The notes beneath the pieces are model-generated. The model had not been told where the DNA came from. It did not search any database and saw only the letters and a program-made list of their open reading frames with translations. A stretch of 64,000 nt of DNA from HGM13006 sp964527315 (GTDB taxonomy: Bacteria > Bacillota > Clostridia > Oscillospirales > Oscillospiraceae). The position numbers were made by a program, and so were the translations under genes. This document shows positions 41,390 through 49,901 of the stretch, in pieces. Position 1 is the stretch's first letter. Each line of letters starts with the position of its first letter. Location of the stretch: positions 1 to 64,000 of the forward strand of contig CAZGOQ010000002.1 of the NCBI GenBank assembly GCA_964527315.1, in the 5' to 3' direction.

Positions 41390-43177
41390 TTATTCTTCTT
41401 CCGTTGCAGTGATTCGAATGTGCAGTTCCTCCAGCTGGCTCTGCTCCACTGTGCCGGGTGCGCCCATCATGATATCCTGTGCGCTCTTGTTCATGGGAAA
41501 CGCAATGACCTCCCGGATGGAGTCCTCGCCGGAAAGGAGCATCACCATCCGGTCTACGCCCGGGGCGATGCCAGCATGGGGCGGCGCGCCATAGCAGAAG
41601 GCATTGTACATCGCCGGGAATTTCGCTTTGACATCGTCCTCTCCCAGATTCACCATTTCAAACGCCTTTACCATGATCTCCGGATCATGATTCCGAACCG
41701 CGCCGGAACTGAGTTCCACCCCGTTGCAAACCAGATCATACTGATCCGCCAGAATGTCCAGCGGGTCAATCTCTCCTTTTTCCGCTTTCAGCAGCGTATC
41801 CAGGCCGCCGGAAGGCATGGAGAAAGGATTGTGGCAGAATTCCAGTTCCCCGGACTCCTCTCCGATCTCATACATGGGGAAGTCCACGATCCAGCAAAAC
41901 TCATACTTTTCTCTGTCCATATGCCCTTCGCAGGCCGCGCCCAGCAGTTTTCGGGCCACACCGGCCGTCTTCCGGGCCGTTTCCAGCTTTCCGGACGCGA
42001 GCATCACAAGGGTGTTCTTTTCCAGCTTTAAAACGTCTGTAACCTGCTGTACCAGCGCCGGGTCGGCGTTGATGAATTTTGCGATACCGCCGGCAATGGA
42101 TCCCTGCTCGTCCATCTTAAACCAGTAAGGCTTGCTGCCCGCCTGAACCTCTATCTCGTCGCAGAGTTTGTCAATGGCTTTTCTCGTCAAGGCACAGCCG
42201 GAAACCGGCACTGCTTTGATGCGGTTCCCCTCAAATGGGGCAAAGCCGCAATTTTCCAGCAGCTTTGTCACGTCATTGACTTTCAAATCGATCCGCAAAT
42301 CGGGCTTGTCCGTGCCGTACTCCTCCATAGCCTGCCGGTAGGGAATTCTCGCAAAAGGCGCACTGGAAGCCGTGTTGTAGGCGCCGTATTTCGCAAAAAT
42401 CGGCGGCAATACGTCCTCCAGAATCGCAAACACATCCTCCTGGGTCGCAAAGGCCATTTCCATATCCAGCTGATAAAACTCGCCGGGACTTCTGTCTCCC
42501 CGAGCGTCCTCGTCCCGGAAGCAGGGAGCAATCTGGAAGTAGCGGTCAAAGCCCGCCGTCATCAACAGCTGCTTGAACTGCTGAGGCGCCTGAGGCAGCG
42601 CATAGAATTTGCCGGGATGCTTCCGGGCAGGCACCAGATAATCCCGCGCTCCCTCCGGGGAGGAAGCCGTCAAAATCGGCGTGGTAATCTCCAAAAATCC
42701 GTGTTCCTGCATGGCCTGCCGCAGCGCGGAGACCACATTGCACCGGAGCACAATATTGCTTTTCACTTCCGGATTCCGCAAATCGAGATAGCGGTATTTC
42801 AGCCGCTGGGTCTCGTCCGCCTGACGGCTACGGCTGATCTCAAAGGGCAGTTCATTGTAGCGGCAGCGGCCCAGAACCTTAATCTCGCCGGGCACCACCT
42901 CAATTTCACCGGTCGGCTGCTTGGGATTTTTGCTCTCCCTCTCCCGAACGATTCCGGTGACGGAGATGGTGGATTCCTTGTTGAGGGGCTTGACCGCCGC
43001 CATCATTTTTTCCGTCTCGATGACGATCTGGGTCGTGCCGTAGAAGTCCCGCAGGACGACAAAGGCAAAATTGTTGCCGACCTCGCGGATATTTTCCATC
43101 CACCCGCAGAGGGTGACGGTTTTCCCTGCATCCAAAAGCCGCAGTTCTCCGCAGGTATGGGTTCTTGATTGAAACAT
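41390..43177 (-). CDS. aspS: Aspartyl-tRNA synthetase
   Basis: The protein has 595 residues, the usual bacterial length. The N-terminal anticodon-binding OB fold (TVTLCGWMENIREVGNNFAFVVLRD), the class II motif 2 region (FRDEDARGDRSPGEFYQLDMEMAF), the bacterial GAD insertion and motif 3 (GIAPGVDRMVMLL) are in order. It lies 13 bp after hisS, the common Firmicute hisS-aspS pair. Confidence 0.97.
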   Translation of the reverse strand: MFQSRTHTCGELRLLDAGKTVTLCGWMENIREVGNNFAFVVLRDFYGTTQIVIETEKMMAAVKPLNKESTISVTGIVRERESKNPKQPTGEIEVVPGEIKVLGRCRYNELPFEISRSRQADETQRLKYRYLDLRNPEVKSNIVLRCNVVSALRQAMQEHGFLEITTPILTASSPEGARDYLVPARKHPGKFYALPQAPQQFKQLLMTAGFDRYFQIAPCFRDEDARGDRSPGEFYQLDMEMAFATQEDVFAILEDVLPPIFAKYGAYNTASSAPFARIPYRQAMEEYGTDKPDLRIDLKVNDVTKLLENCGFAPFEGNRIKAVPVSGCALTRKAIDKLCDEIEVQAGSKPYWFKMDEQGSIAGGIAKFINADPALVQQVTDVLKLEKNTLVMLASGKLETARKTAGVARKLLGAACEGHMDREKYEFCWIVDFPMYEIGEESGELEFCHNPFSMPSGGLDTLLKAEKGEIDPLDILADQYDLVCNGVELSSGAVRNHDPEIMVKAFEMVNLGEDDVKAKFPAMYNAFCYGAPPHAGIAPGVDRMVMLLSGEDSIREVIAFPMNKSAQDIMMGAPGTVEQSQLEELHIRITATEEE

Positions 43178-43190
43178 GGTATCTCTCCTT

Positions 43191-44552
43191 TTATTCCTGA
43201 TCCTCTATCACCGTTCCTCGATTTTTCTCCGCCAATTCTTTTTGGATCAGTTCTATGGCTTCGGCCGTGGAAACGGTCACTTGCTTGCCGGTCTCAAAAT
43301 TCTTGACGGAAAGCCGGTCGGCGGCAATCTCGTCCTCTCCCAGCAATACCGCAAAGGGAATGCCCAACTTAGCGCAATAGGACATCTTTACTTTGAATTT
43401 TTTCTGTTCCCCATAGATTTGCGTCCGAATACCGGCTTCCCGCAGAGTGGTGGCGGCGGCAATGGCCGGGCCGAGATCCTCCGTCATGGGAAGCACCAGC
43501 GCATCGGCAGGCGCAGTCATCATATTTTGGGATAAATACCCCTGTTCCTCCAACACATAAAACAGCCGGGTCACACCAATGGCCACGCCCACACCGGGCA
43601 GCGGCTTATCCGTATAATATTCCGCCAGATTGTCATATCGCCCGCCACCGCAGATGGATCCAATCTCCGGATGATCGAGCATGATGGTTTCATAGACCGT
43701 ACCGGTATAGTAATCCAATCCTCTGGCAATGGTCAGGTCTATCTGGAAATTTTCCTCCGGTACACCGAACGCGCCCAGATATCCGACCACCGTGGCGAGT
43801 TCCTGATATCCCAGATCAAAGAGTTCATTTTTCCCAAGGTAGGCTTCCATCTCCTTCAAAACGGTTTCGTTGGAGCCGGAAATGGAAATAAATTTCAGAA
43901 TCGCATCTGCGGCGCTTTCCTCAACGCCCACGTCCTCCATCAAAATCGCCTTCACCTTTTCCGGGCCGATCTTGTCCAGTTTGTCCACCGTCCGCATGAC
44001 CTCTGCGGATTGTTCCGAAAGCCCCTGCATGGCATAAAAGCCGTTTAAAATCTTCCGGTTGTTGACCCGGATCTGAAAACGCCGAAGCCCCAGCCGGGAG
44101 AAGGTCTTGTAAATGATCGCGGGTATTTCCGCTTCATTGACGATATCCAGTCTTCCATCGCCAATGACGTCGATATCCGCCTGATAAAATTCCCGGAACC
44201 GGCCCCGCTGCGCCCGCTCGCCCCGATAGACCTTGCCAATCTGAAACCGGCGGAAAGGAAACGCCAGTTCTCCATAGTGCATGGCAACGTATTTTGCCAG
44301 GGGCACCGTCAAATCGAACCGCAGTGCCAAATCACTGTCGCCCTTCCGGAACCGGTAGATCTGTTTCTCTGTTTCACCGCCGCCCTTGGCAAGGAGAATC
44401 TGCGCATCCTCAATGATGGGCGTATCGAGCGGCGTAAAGCCATAGAGACTGTAGGTCTGCCGCAGGATCTCCATAAACCGTTCCATCTGCATCTGTTTCC
44501 CGGGCAGCAGTTCCATAAAACCCGAGAGCGTGCGAGGCTTGATTTTCTCCAT
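43191..44552 (-). CDS. hisS: Histidyl-tRNA synthetase
   Basis: The protein has 453 residues. Class II motif 2 (GKVYRGERAQRGRFREFYQADIDVIG), the histidine-specific RGLDYYTGTVYE and CGGGRYDNL segments and the C-terminal anticodon domain are present. The ATG at 44552 has GAGGGA six bases upstream; earlier in-frame starts lack this. Its leader of about 155 nt is homologous to the leader of the gene at 218. Confidence 0.96.
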   Translation of the reverse strand: MEKIKPRTLSGFMELLPGKQMQMERFMEILRQTYSLYGFTPLDTPIIEDAQILLAKGGGETEKQIYRFRKGDSDLALRFDLTVPLAKYVAMHYGELAFPFRRFQIGKVYRGERAQRGRFREFYQADIDVIGDGRLDIVNEAEIPAIIYKTFSRLGLRRFQIRVNNRKILNGFYAMQGLSEQSAEVMRTVDKLDKIGPEKVKAILMEDVGVEESAADAILKFISISGSNETVLKEMEAYLGKNELFDLGYQELATVVGYLGAFGVPEENFQIDLTIARGLDYYTGTVYETIMLDHPEIGSICGGGRYDNLAEYYTDKPLPGVGVAIGVTRLFYVLEEQGYLSQNMMTAPADALVLPMTEDLGPAIAAATTLREAGIRTQIYGEQKKFKVKMSYCAKLGIPFAVLLGEDEIAADRLSVKNFETGKQVTVSTAEAIELIQKELAEKNRGTVIEDQE

Positions 44553-44592
44553 AATGATTCCCTCTTCCATATGCATAACATTGTTCGCTTCT

Positions 44593-44715
44593 GACATAGC
44601 CGCTTGCGGCTATGTCAAATCGTCATGTGCCGTCTTCGGCAACATGGCGAATTTAAATTTCAAGTGAGCAGGCGCAAAGTGCCTGTATGTGCGTTATATT
44701 ATCCGCTCTTCGAAT
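44593..44715 (-). promoter_or_regulatory. hisS leader with stable hairpins, homologous to the leader at 61-180
   Basis: A perfect hairpin, GACATAGCCGC with GCGGCTATGTC (44593-44616), and a CAGGC/GCCTG hairpin near the 5' end lie between promoter and start codon. No T-box core or T-tract terminator is present, so this is not a His T-box. Ordered matches with the leader at 61-180 run from the -10 box to GCTATG. Confidence 0.5.
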
Positions 44716-44744
44716 ATTATAACGGAGTTTTTCCGGTTTTTCAA
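44716..44744 (-). promoter_or_regulatory. hisS promoter
   Basis: On the minus strand, TTGAAA (44744-44739), a 17-bp spacer and TATAAT (44721-44716). Confidence 0.78.
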
Positions 44745-44835
44745 CATTGCGCTGTCCACCTTTTGAAAATCCTTTGCATATTTCCCTCGTTCCATGAATA
44801 TCCTTTTTTGAGACTACAAATGGGAGGATACATCT

Positions 44836-45123
44836 ATGACCACCTATAAGGATGATACTGCTTTGGCGGTGGGCCACCGTCTGGCCCTGGAAGATCGGAA
44901 TAAACTGTCCTTGACCGGCATCACAGACATGGGCAGCTTTGATGAAAGCGCCGCCGTCATGGAGACTGCCCGGGGGACGCTGATTGTCCGGGGCGAAAAC
45001 CTCCACGTGGAAAAACTCAGCCTGGACGCCGGCGAAGTCACACTGTCAGGCGAGGTCGGCAGTCTGGTCTATGAGGAAAGCGCCAAATCCCAGGGCGGCT
45101 TTCTTCAGAGACTGTTTCGATGA
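44836..45123 (+). CDS. yabP: Sporulation protein YabP
   Basis: The protein has 95 residues. HRLALEDRNKLSLTGITDMGSFDE and TLIVRGENLHVEKLSLDAGEVTLSGEV match YabP, a spore-coat/cortex-stage protein of endospore formers. It starts after TGGGAGGATA and overlaps yabQ by 4 bp. Its presence identifies the organism as a spore former. Confidence 0.95.
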   Translation: MTTYKDDTALAVGHRLALEDRNKLSLTGITDMGSFDESAAVMETARGTLIVRGENLHVEKLSLDAGEVTLSGEVGSLVYEESAKSQGGFLQRLFR

Positions 45124-45746
45124 CGCAGGCGCTGTCGCAGCAGGCTTTTTTCTTTCTGTGGGCCGGGGCCGGCGGTATCTTGCTGGGGATGTTCTATGAT
45201 TTCGGCAGAATGTTCCGCCGTTGTTTCCCCAAAATGACCGTACCTGCGGACTGTCTGTTTGCGCTCTGCTTTTTCCTCTGCCTGATGGCCCTGTCTCTCT
45301 ATACCGCCGGCCTTCGGCTCTATCAATGCCTGGGGCTTGCCCTGGGCGCAGCCGGGTATTTTCTCGCGTTCAGTTCCATTTTTCAGAAAATATTCGGTCG
45401 CTTCTGGGCCGCCTTTCGAGCAATGGGGTGCCGGCATCGACGAATTATGAAAAAAAGTCTCTGTTTTTTACGAAAAATTGCAAAAAAGTTCTTTCCATCT
45501 TCGGAAAAATGGGTTACAATATTAAAAAGACCATTTTTTCCGAAAAGGAAGAGCACACCGAAAGGGAGTGCGAAACCACGGGATGAAAAAAGGAGTCATC
45601 AAGCTTCTCGTCGGACTTTTGGCGCTGGTTACGGCATGGAATCTGGGGCAGCTTTCCGCCGCATTGAAACGAGAGAGCCTGCGGCAGAATGCGCTAAAGG
45701 TCGCCGCCGCCGAACTGGAACAGACCGTATTGCAGTTGAAAAATGA
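45120..45746 (+). CDS. yabQ: Spore cortex protein YabQ, probably frameshifted near its end
   Basis: As read, the protein has 208 residues. The first 110 have about four membrane segments (FFLWAGAGGILLGMFYDFGRMFRRC and so on), matching YabQ, which is needed for the spore cortex. The last 55 residues, rich in Arg, Lys and Ser, coincide with the divIC gene in another frame and look out of frame. A shift in the A/T homopolymers at 45448-45490 would instead end the protein at the TGA at 45584-45586, overlapping the divIC ATG, the arrangement expected in this cluster. A sequence error or a real shift could explain it. Confidence 0.85.
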   Translation: MTQALSQQAFFFLWAGAGGILLGMFYDFGRMFRRCFPKMTVPADCLFALCFFLCLMALSLYTAGLRLYQCLGLALGAAGYFLAFSSIFQKIFGRFWAAFRAMGCRHRRIMKKSLCFLRKIAKKFFPSSEKWVTILKRPFFPKRKSTPKGSAKPRDEKRSHQASRRTFGAGYGMESGAAFRRIETREPAAECAKGRRRRTGTDRIAVEK

Positions 45747-45843
45747 ATTGTCTGCGTTCGATTTTGAGCCGTCCGCTTCCTGGCTGCTGAGACAAAAAGG
45801 CTTCATTTCTAAAGGTGATATCGTCTTTTTTGACGGAGGATAA
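45583..45843 (+). CDS. Septum formation initiator family protein (DivIC/FtsB-like)
   Basis: The protein has 86 residues. A short cytoplasmic start, one membrane segment (LLVGLLALVTAWNLGQL) and a coiled coil (RQNALKVAAAELEQTVLQLKNELS) are the layout of DivIC/FtsB, which acts with FtsL at the division septum. The order yabP-yabQ-divIC-yabR is conserved in Firmicutes and supports the call. It overlaps the 3' end of yabQ as read. Confidence 0.9.
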   Translation: MKKGVIKLLVGLLALVTAWNLGQLSAALKRESLRQNALKVAAAELEQTVLQLKNELSAFDFEPSASWLLRQKGFISKGDIVFFDGG

Positions 45844-45893
45844 TGGTGCATCTAAGCAGGGTGCGGAAAAATAAAGGAGGATAAAGCCTTAGT

Positions 45894-46358
45894 ATGGAGT
45901 TCAATGTAGGAACTATTTTAGAAGGAAAAGTCACCAGTATTACAAAATTTGGCGCCTTTGTCTCTCTTCCCGGGAATAAAACCGGTCTGGTACATATCTC
46001 TGAGGTCGCACATACCTATGTCAATGACATCAACGAGTATTTGAAGGTCGGCCAGGAGGTCAAAGTCAAGGTCATCGGCATTGACCAAAACGGAAAAATC
46101 AACCTTTCCATCAAAAAAGCCGTTGATCCGCCCCAGCAGAAGCGCGGCGAACGCAGCGGTCGAAGCGACGCAAGAAAGCAGGACGGCCAGAGCCGGCGGC
46201 AGAACAGTTCCCGCCCTGCGCAAAGCCGGGGAACCGTTTCCAGAGAGCCGCAGACCTTTGATGATATGCTTAAACAGTTTATGGCGGATTCTGACAGCAA
46301 AATTTCTTCCATCAAGCAATATTCGGATCACCGCACCAGGGGCAAGCGCCGCCAGTGA
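45894..46358 (+). CDS. yabR: S1 domain RNA-binding protein (YabR-like)
   Basis: The protein has 154 residues. One S1 domain fills residues 1-75 (GTILEGKVTSITKFGAFVSLPGNKTGLVHISEVA...GQEVKVKVIGID). The rest is an Arg/Gln/Ser-rich disordered tail that probably binds RNA or ribosomes. The start has AAAGGAGG upstream. It follows divIC, as in other Firmicutes. Confidence 0.93.
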   Translation: MEFNVGTILEGKVTSITKFGAFVSLPGNKTGLVHISEVAHTYVNDINEYLKVGQEVKVKVIGIDQNGKINLSIKKAVDPPQQKRGERSGRSDARKQDGQSRRQNSSRPAQSRGTVSREPQTFDDMLKQFMADSDSKISSIKQYSDHRTRGKRRQ

Positions 46359-46414
46359 GCGGCCTGCATGATGCCCAAGCGGCGTTTAGACTTTCACGAT
46401 ACAGGAGATTATTT

Positions 46415-47617
46415 ATGAAGCGAGTTTTTCCGTTTTTCTTGCTGCCCGGCCTTCTTTTGTGGCTTGTTGGATGCAGCATGCCCTTCTCCGTCACCCAGGA
46501 TTTGACGGTAGAGGGCAGCGTTCCAATGGGCGCATTGGAAGGGGAGCAGTATACCCTTGCGATTCCTGAAAAAACCGCTTCCCCCATTGTCTCCCCTCAA
46601 ACAGTCTGTCTGTGGGCCAGAGAGCAGCTGGACGCCGACGCGCAGGCCGCCTATGACCGGCTCAGCGCCGCCATCGCCTGCTATGAAAAATCGGAGATCG
46701 AAGTAACCATAGACGCTGATGAGATCAAACTGGTTTTGACTGCGCTTCGGATCGATCATCCGGAGTATTTTTGGTTCAACGGGGAGGCTTCTTACCTCTC
46801 TTCCTCTCTGCCGATCTTGGGCGGCACCACTACCTGTACGCTCCACTATACCATCGGCGCAGAGGAAGCGCAGCAACGCATGGTACAGGTGAACCAGTAT
46901 GTTTCCGAATGCCTGAGTTCCGCTGAACTGGAGTATGCTGAAACGGACTATGAGAAGATTCTGGGCGTCTATCGCTATATCATCAACCATACGGATTATG
47001 CCCTCTCCGCAACAGATCAGAGTATGATCAGCGTGATGACAGACCGCCGGGGCACCTGCGCCGGTTATGCCCGCACCTTCCAATATCTGATGCACCAGCT
47101 GAACATTCCCTGTACGCTGGCGCTTGGCTTGGGTGACAAAGGGGAGAGCCACGGCTGGAATATCGTTCAGTGCGACGGGCAATGGTATCATGTCGATGTG
47201 ACCTGGGGCGATCCAGTAGGTGAAGACGGCCTTCCCGGCGCGTCCCTCAGCTATACCTACTGTATGGTCACCGATGACGAGATTCTTCGGGATCACACGC
47301 TGCTGGAGGATATTCCCATGCCGGTGTGCAGCAATATTCAGTGGAACTATTTCCGTCAATCCGGCCGGTATCTGACGGATTGGGACAGCGCCGCCTATGA
47401 AGCGTTGTTGCTGCAAGCTGCGGAAGCTGGTGAAAGCCAGTTCGCGGTTCGTTTTGCCCAGCAAAAAGCCTACGACGCCGCCCTGACCGCACTGATCGAC
47501 CAGGGTGAGATCCTTACGATGATGGACAATCTGGACATCCTCCCTTCGGAGTACGGCGTGACTTACTCTCAAAACGATCAGTTCCTTGAATTTTCCGTAC
47601 AGCTGCCATCCGGCTAA
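46415..47617 (+). CDS. Transglutaminase-like lipoprotein
   Basis: The protein has 400 residues. A signal peptide with lipobox WLVGC predicts an extracellular lipoprotein. A transglutaminase-core cysteine protease-like domain lies around residues 195-275, with catalytic Cys (RRGTCAGYARTFQYLM), His (GESHGWNIVQ) and Asp (YHVDVTWGDP). The start has CAGGAGA upstream. The target is unknown; relatives act on wall or surface proteins. Confidence 0.85.
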   Translation: MKRVFPFFLLPGLLLWLVGCSMPFSVTQDLTVEGSVPMGALEGEQYTLAIPEKTASPIVSPQTVCLWAREQLDADAQAAYDRLSAAIACYEKSEIEVTIDADEIKLVLTALRIDHPEYFWFNGEASYLSSSLPILGGTTTCTLHYTIGAEEAQQRMVQVNQYVSECLSSAELEYAETDYEKILGVYRYIINHTDYALSATDQSMISVMTDRRGTCAGYARTFQYLMHQLNIPCTLALGLGDKGESHGWNIVQCDGQWYHVDVTWGDPVGEDGLPGASLSYTYCMVTDDEILRDHTLLEDIPMPVCSNIQWNYFRQSGRYLTDWDSAAYEALLLQAAEAGESQFAVRFAQQKAYDAALTALIDQGEILTMMDNLDILPSEYGVTYSQNDQFLEFSVQLPSG

Positions 47618-47677
47618 AATGGATGCAACGCGGGTGAGCGCAGCTCGCCCGTATGTTTTTGATCGGAGGAACATGAT

Positions 47678-48172
47678 TTGATTGAAACCATTGTGATTCT
47701 TGTGCTGGTCGTGTTGGACCAGCTGGTGAAATACCTTGTCAAGACTGGAATTCCACTGGGCGAAACCGTTCCTTTCCTGCCGGGCGTTTTGAGGCTGACA
47801 CATATTCATAATACCGGCGCCGCCTTTTCCATGCTGGAGGGGGGCGGAGCACGGTGGTTTTTCGTGATTCTGACCATTGCGTTTGTCATTGCTGCCCTTT
47901 GGATCCTGTTTCGGAAAAAGTTGCGGCACCCCCTGGGTACATGGTCCCTGGTCATGCTGACTGCCGGAGCCATCGGGAATCTCATTGACCGGGTGCTCTT
48001 TGGCTATGTGGTGGATATGTTTGAGGTGCAGTTTATGCACTTTGCAATTTTTAACGTGGCCGATATTTTTGTGGTTGTGGGCGGCATTTTGTTCTGTGTC
48101 TACTATCTGTTCCTCCATGATCGGAAAAAGACCGCCCCTGATGAGAAACTGAATCATGACGATCCTCTGTGA
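47678..48172 (+). CDS. lspA: Lipoprotein signal peptidase
   Basis: The protein has 164 residues and four membrane segments. It cleaves prolipoproteins at the lipobox Cys. The active-site motifs are GNLIDRV and FNVADIF, with NTGAAFSML also conserved. The start is a TTG, seven bases after CGGAGGA; the ATG just before it runs straight into a stop. It would process the several lipoproteins encoded in this window. Confidence 0.95.
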   Translation: MIETIVILVLVVLDQLVKYLVKTGIPLGETVPFLPGVLRLTHIHNTGAAFSMLEGGGARWFFVILTIAFVIAALWILFRKKLRHPLGTWSLVMLTAGAIGNLIDRVLFGYVVDMFEVQFMHFAIFNVADIFVVVGGILFCVYYLFLHDRKKTAPDEKLNHDDPL

Positions 48173-49061
48173 CCGGGAGGGGCTTCGGCTGGATGCTTTT
48201 CTGACCGGTCATTTGGAGAACATCAGCCGCAATGCGATTCAGCATTTCATGGAGCAGGGCCATATTCTTGTGGACGGCAAGATCGTGAAAAAGAACTACA
48301 GGACCCGCATCGGAGACGAGATCACCGTTGCCCTGCCCAACCCTGAGCCGGTGAAAATCCTGCCGGAGGATATCCCACTGGAGATTTGTTTTGAGGACGA
48401 CGATCTGATCGTTATCAACAAGCCCAAGGGATTGGTGGTGCATCCGGCCCCCGGGCACTGGAGCGGCACGCTGGTCAACGCGCTGATGTATCACTGCAAG
48501 GACTCTCTCTCCGGCATCAATGGCTATCTGCGTCCTGGCATCGTCCATCGAATCGACATGGATACCAGCGGTCTGCTGGTCGTTGCCAAAAACGATTTTT
48601 CCCATGCTGCGCTGGCCGCGCAGCTGAAGGATCATTCCCTTTCCCGGGTCTATGAAGCCATTGTAGTGGGGAACGTTAAACCAGATACCGGCGTGATCGA
48701 CGCTCCCATTGGCCGCCATCCAACGGATCGTAAAAAAATGGCCGTCACAGAGAAAAACAGCCGTCCTGCCGTCACCCATTATGAGGTCATTGCGCGCTAT
48801 CCCGGTTACACGCACCTGCGGCTCGAGTTGGAAACTGGCCGCACGCATCAGATTCGGGTACACCTGGCTTGGAAGAACCATCCTGTTCTGGGAGATTCCG
48901 TTTATGGCCGCGGCAAAGAGTTGGGCCTTACCAGCCAATGCCTTCACGCAAGAAGTCTCACCTTTCAGCACCCACGAACGGGAGAAACGGTGACCGTCGA
49001 GAGCGAACTGCCCGATTATTTTGTGAAAACATTGAACAAACTTGGCGCTTCTGTCGGTTGA
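48156..49061 (+). CDS. RluA/RluD family rRNA pseudouridine synthase
   Basis: The protein has 301 residues. An N-terminal S4 RNA-binding domain is followed by the catalytic motif HRIDMDTSGLLVVAKN, with the Asp nucleophile, and the ETGRTHQIRVHLA segment. It overlaps lspA by 17 bp, a common lspA-rluD pairing. The next promoter's -35 box covers its stop codon. Confidence 0.95.
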   Translation: MTILCDREGLRLDAFLTGHLENISRNAIQHFMEQGHILVDGKIVKKNYRTRIGDEITVALPNPEPVKILPEDIPLEICFEDDDLIVINKPKGLVVHPAPGHWSGTLVNALMYHCKDSLSGINGYLRPGIVHRIDMDTSGLLVVAKNDFSHAALAAQLKDHSLSRVYEAIVVGNVKPDTGVIDAPIGRHPTDRKKMAVTEKNSRPAVTHYEVIARYPGYTHLRLELETGRTHQIRVHLAWKNHPVLGDSVYGRGKELGLTSQCLHARSLTFQHPRTGETVTVESELPDYFVKTLNKLGASVG

Positions 49062-49086
49062 CAGGAGCGCTTCTTTTTGTTACAAT
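49058..49086 (+). promoter_or_regulatory. Promoter of the TPP riboswitch-thiT unit
   Basis: TTGACA (49058-49063), a 17-bp spacer and TACAAT (49081-49086). The TGA stop of the pseudouridine synthase gene lies inside the -35 box. Confidence 0.8.
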
Positions 49087-49111
49087 GAGAAAAACCGCAA
49101 AGTGAATAGGG

Positions 49112-49210
49112 AACCTGTCTTCGGGGGGCCGGATCGATCCGGCTGAGATTGCGTGAAATCGAGCGCTGACCCGTGAACCTGATACGGATGATACCGGCGT
49201 AGGAAAAGAC
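49112..49210 (+). promoter_or_regulatory. TPP riboswitch (THI element)
   Basis: The conserved parts GGGGGGCC, CGGCTGAGAT, TGACCC, GTGAACCTGATACGGATGAT and ACCGGCGTAGG occur in order, which defines the thiamine pyrophosphate aptamer. It controls the thiamine transporter gene through the terminator just downstream. Confidence 0.96.
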
Positions 49211-49228
49211 CAGAAGATTTCTCCAATT

Positions 49229-49268
49229 GCCGCATTGCCCGTGTTTGCAATGTGGTTTTATTTTTTAA
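49229..49268 (+). terminator. Riboswitch-controlled terminator
   Basis: GCCGCATTGC (49229-49238) pairs with GCAATGTGGT (49247-49256) and is followed by TTTATTTTTT, between the TPP aptamer and thiT. Confidence 0.82.
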
Positions 49269-49281
49269 GGAGGAATTCTTT

Positions 49282-49848
49282 ATGACAAAAAAAATGACCC
49301 TGCGCGCCCTGTGCGAAGGCGCTATTATGGTTGCCATTGCGCAAATTCTGAGTTACATCAAACTCTGGGATATGCCCTGGGGTGGCTCTGTGACGCTGGC
49401 GATGGTGCCTATGATCCTCTTTGCCGTCCGCTGGGGACTTGGCTCCGGACTTCTGGCCGGATTTGCCCTTGGCGTGCTGCAATTCGCCTTTGACGGCGGC
49501 TTTGCCCTTGGCTGGCAGTCCATCATCGGCGATTATCTGCTGGCCTATACGGCGCTGGGACTGGCCGGACTTTTTCGCGGAAGGAACGGCGGCATTTTCT
49601 TCGGCGCTTTGATTGGCGGCGTAGCGCGTTTTCTGGTACACTATGTCGTCGGCGCAACGATTTGGGCGGAATATATGCCGGAAACATTCTTCGGCATGAC
49701 CATGACCTCGCCCTGGTTCTATTCCTTCCTCTATAACGGCGTTTATATGGGACTGAATCTGCTCCTTGCACTGGTAGTATTCGCGCTGCTGTGGAAACCC
49801 ATGAAAAAATACCTTACCGGCGCAGACATTGCGCCGAATTCCAAATAG
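49282..49848 (+). CDS. thiT: ECF-type thiamine transporter substrate-binding subunit ThiT
   Basis: The protein has 188 residues and six membrane segments. LGWQSIIGDYLLAYTALGLAGLF and MTMTSPWFYSFLYNGVYMGLN match the thiamine-binding region of ThiT. It needs a shared ECF energising module encoded elsewhere. The TPP riboswitch directly upstream confirms the substrate. AGGAGG lies before the ATG at 49282. Confidence 0.96.
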   Translation: MTKKMTLRALCEGAIMVAIAQILSYIKLWDMPWGGSVTLAMVPMILFAVRWGLGSGLLAGFALGVLQFAFDGGFALGWQSIIGDYLLAYTALGLAGLFRGRNGGIFFGALIGGVARFLVHYVVGATIWAEYMPETFFGMTMTSPWFYSFLYNGVYMGLNLLLALVVFALLWKPMKKYLTGADIAPNSK

Positions 49849-49855
49849 TGTAAAC

Positions 49856-49888
49856 GGGCGGCTGCAAAAATACAGCCGCCCCAATTTT
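49856..49888. terminator. Terminator between converging thiT and eno
   Basis: A perfect stem, GGGCGGCTG with CAGCCGCCC (49856-49864 with 49873-49881), is followed by CAATTTTAT on the plus strand. Confidence 0.8.
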
Positions 49889-49901
49889 ATCTCTCCTATT
49901 C

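Noticed and set aside
44593..44715. A histidine T-box before hisS
   Set aside because: There is no GGTGG-ACCGC core and no terminator in the leader, only hairpins.
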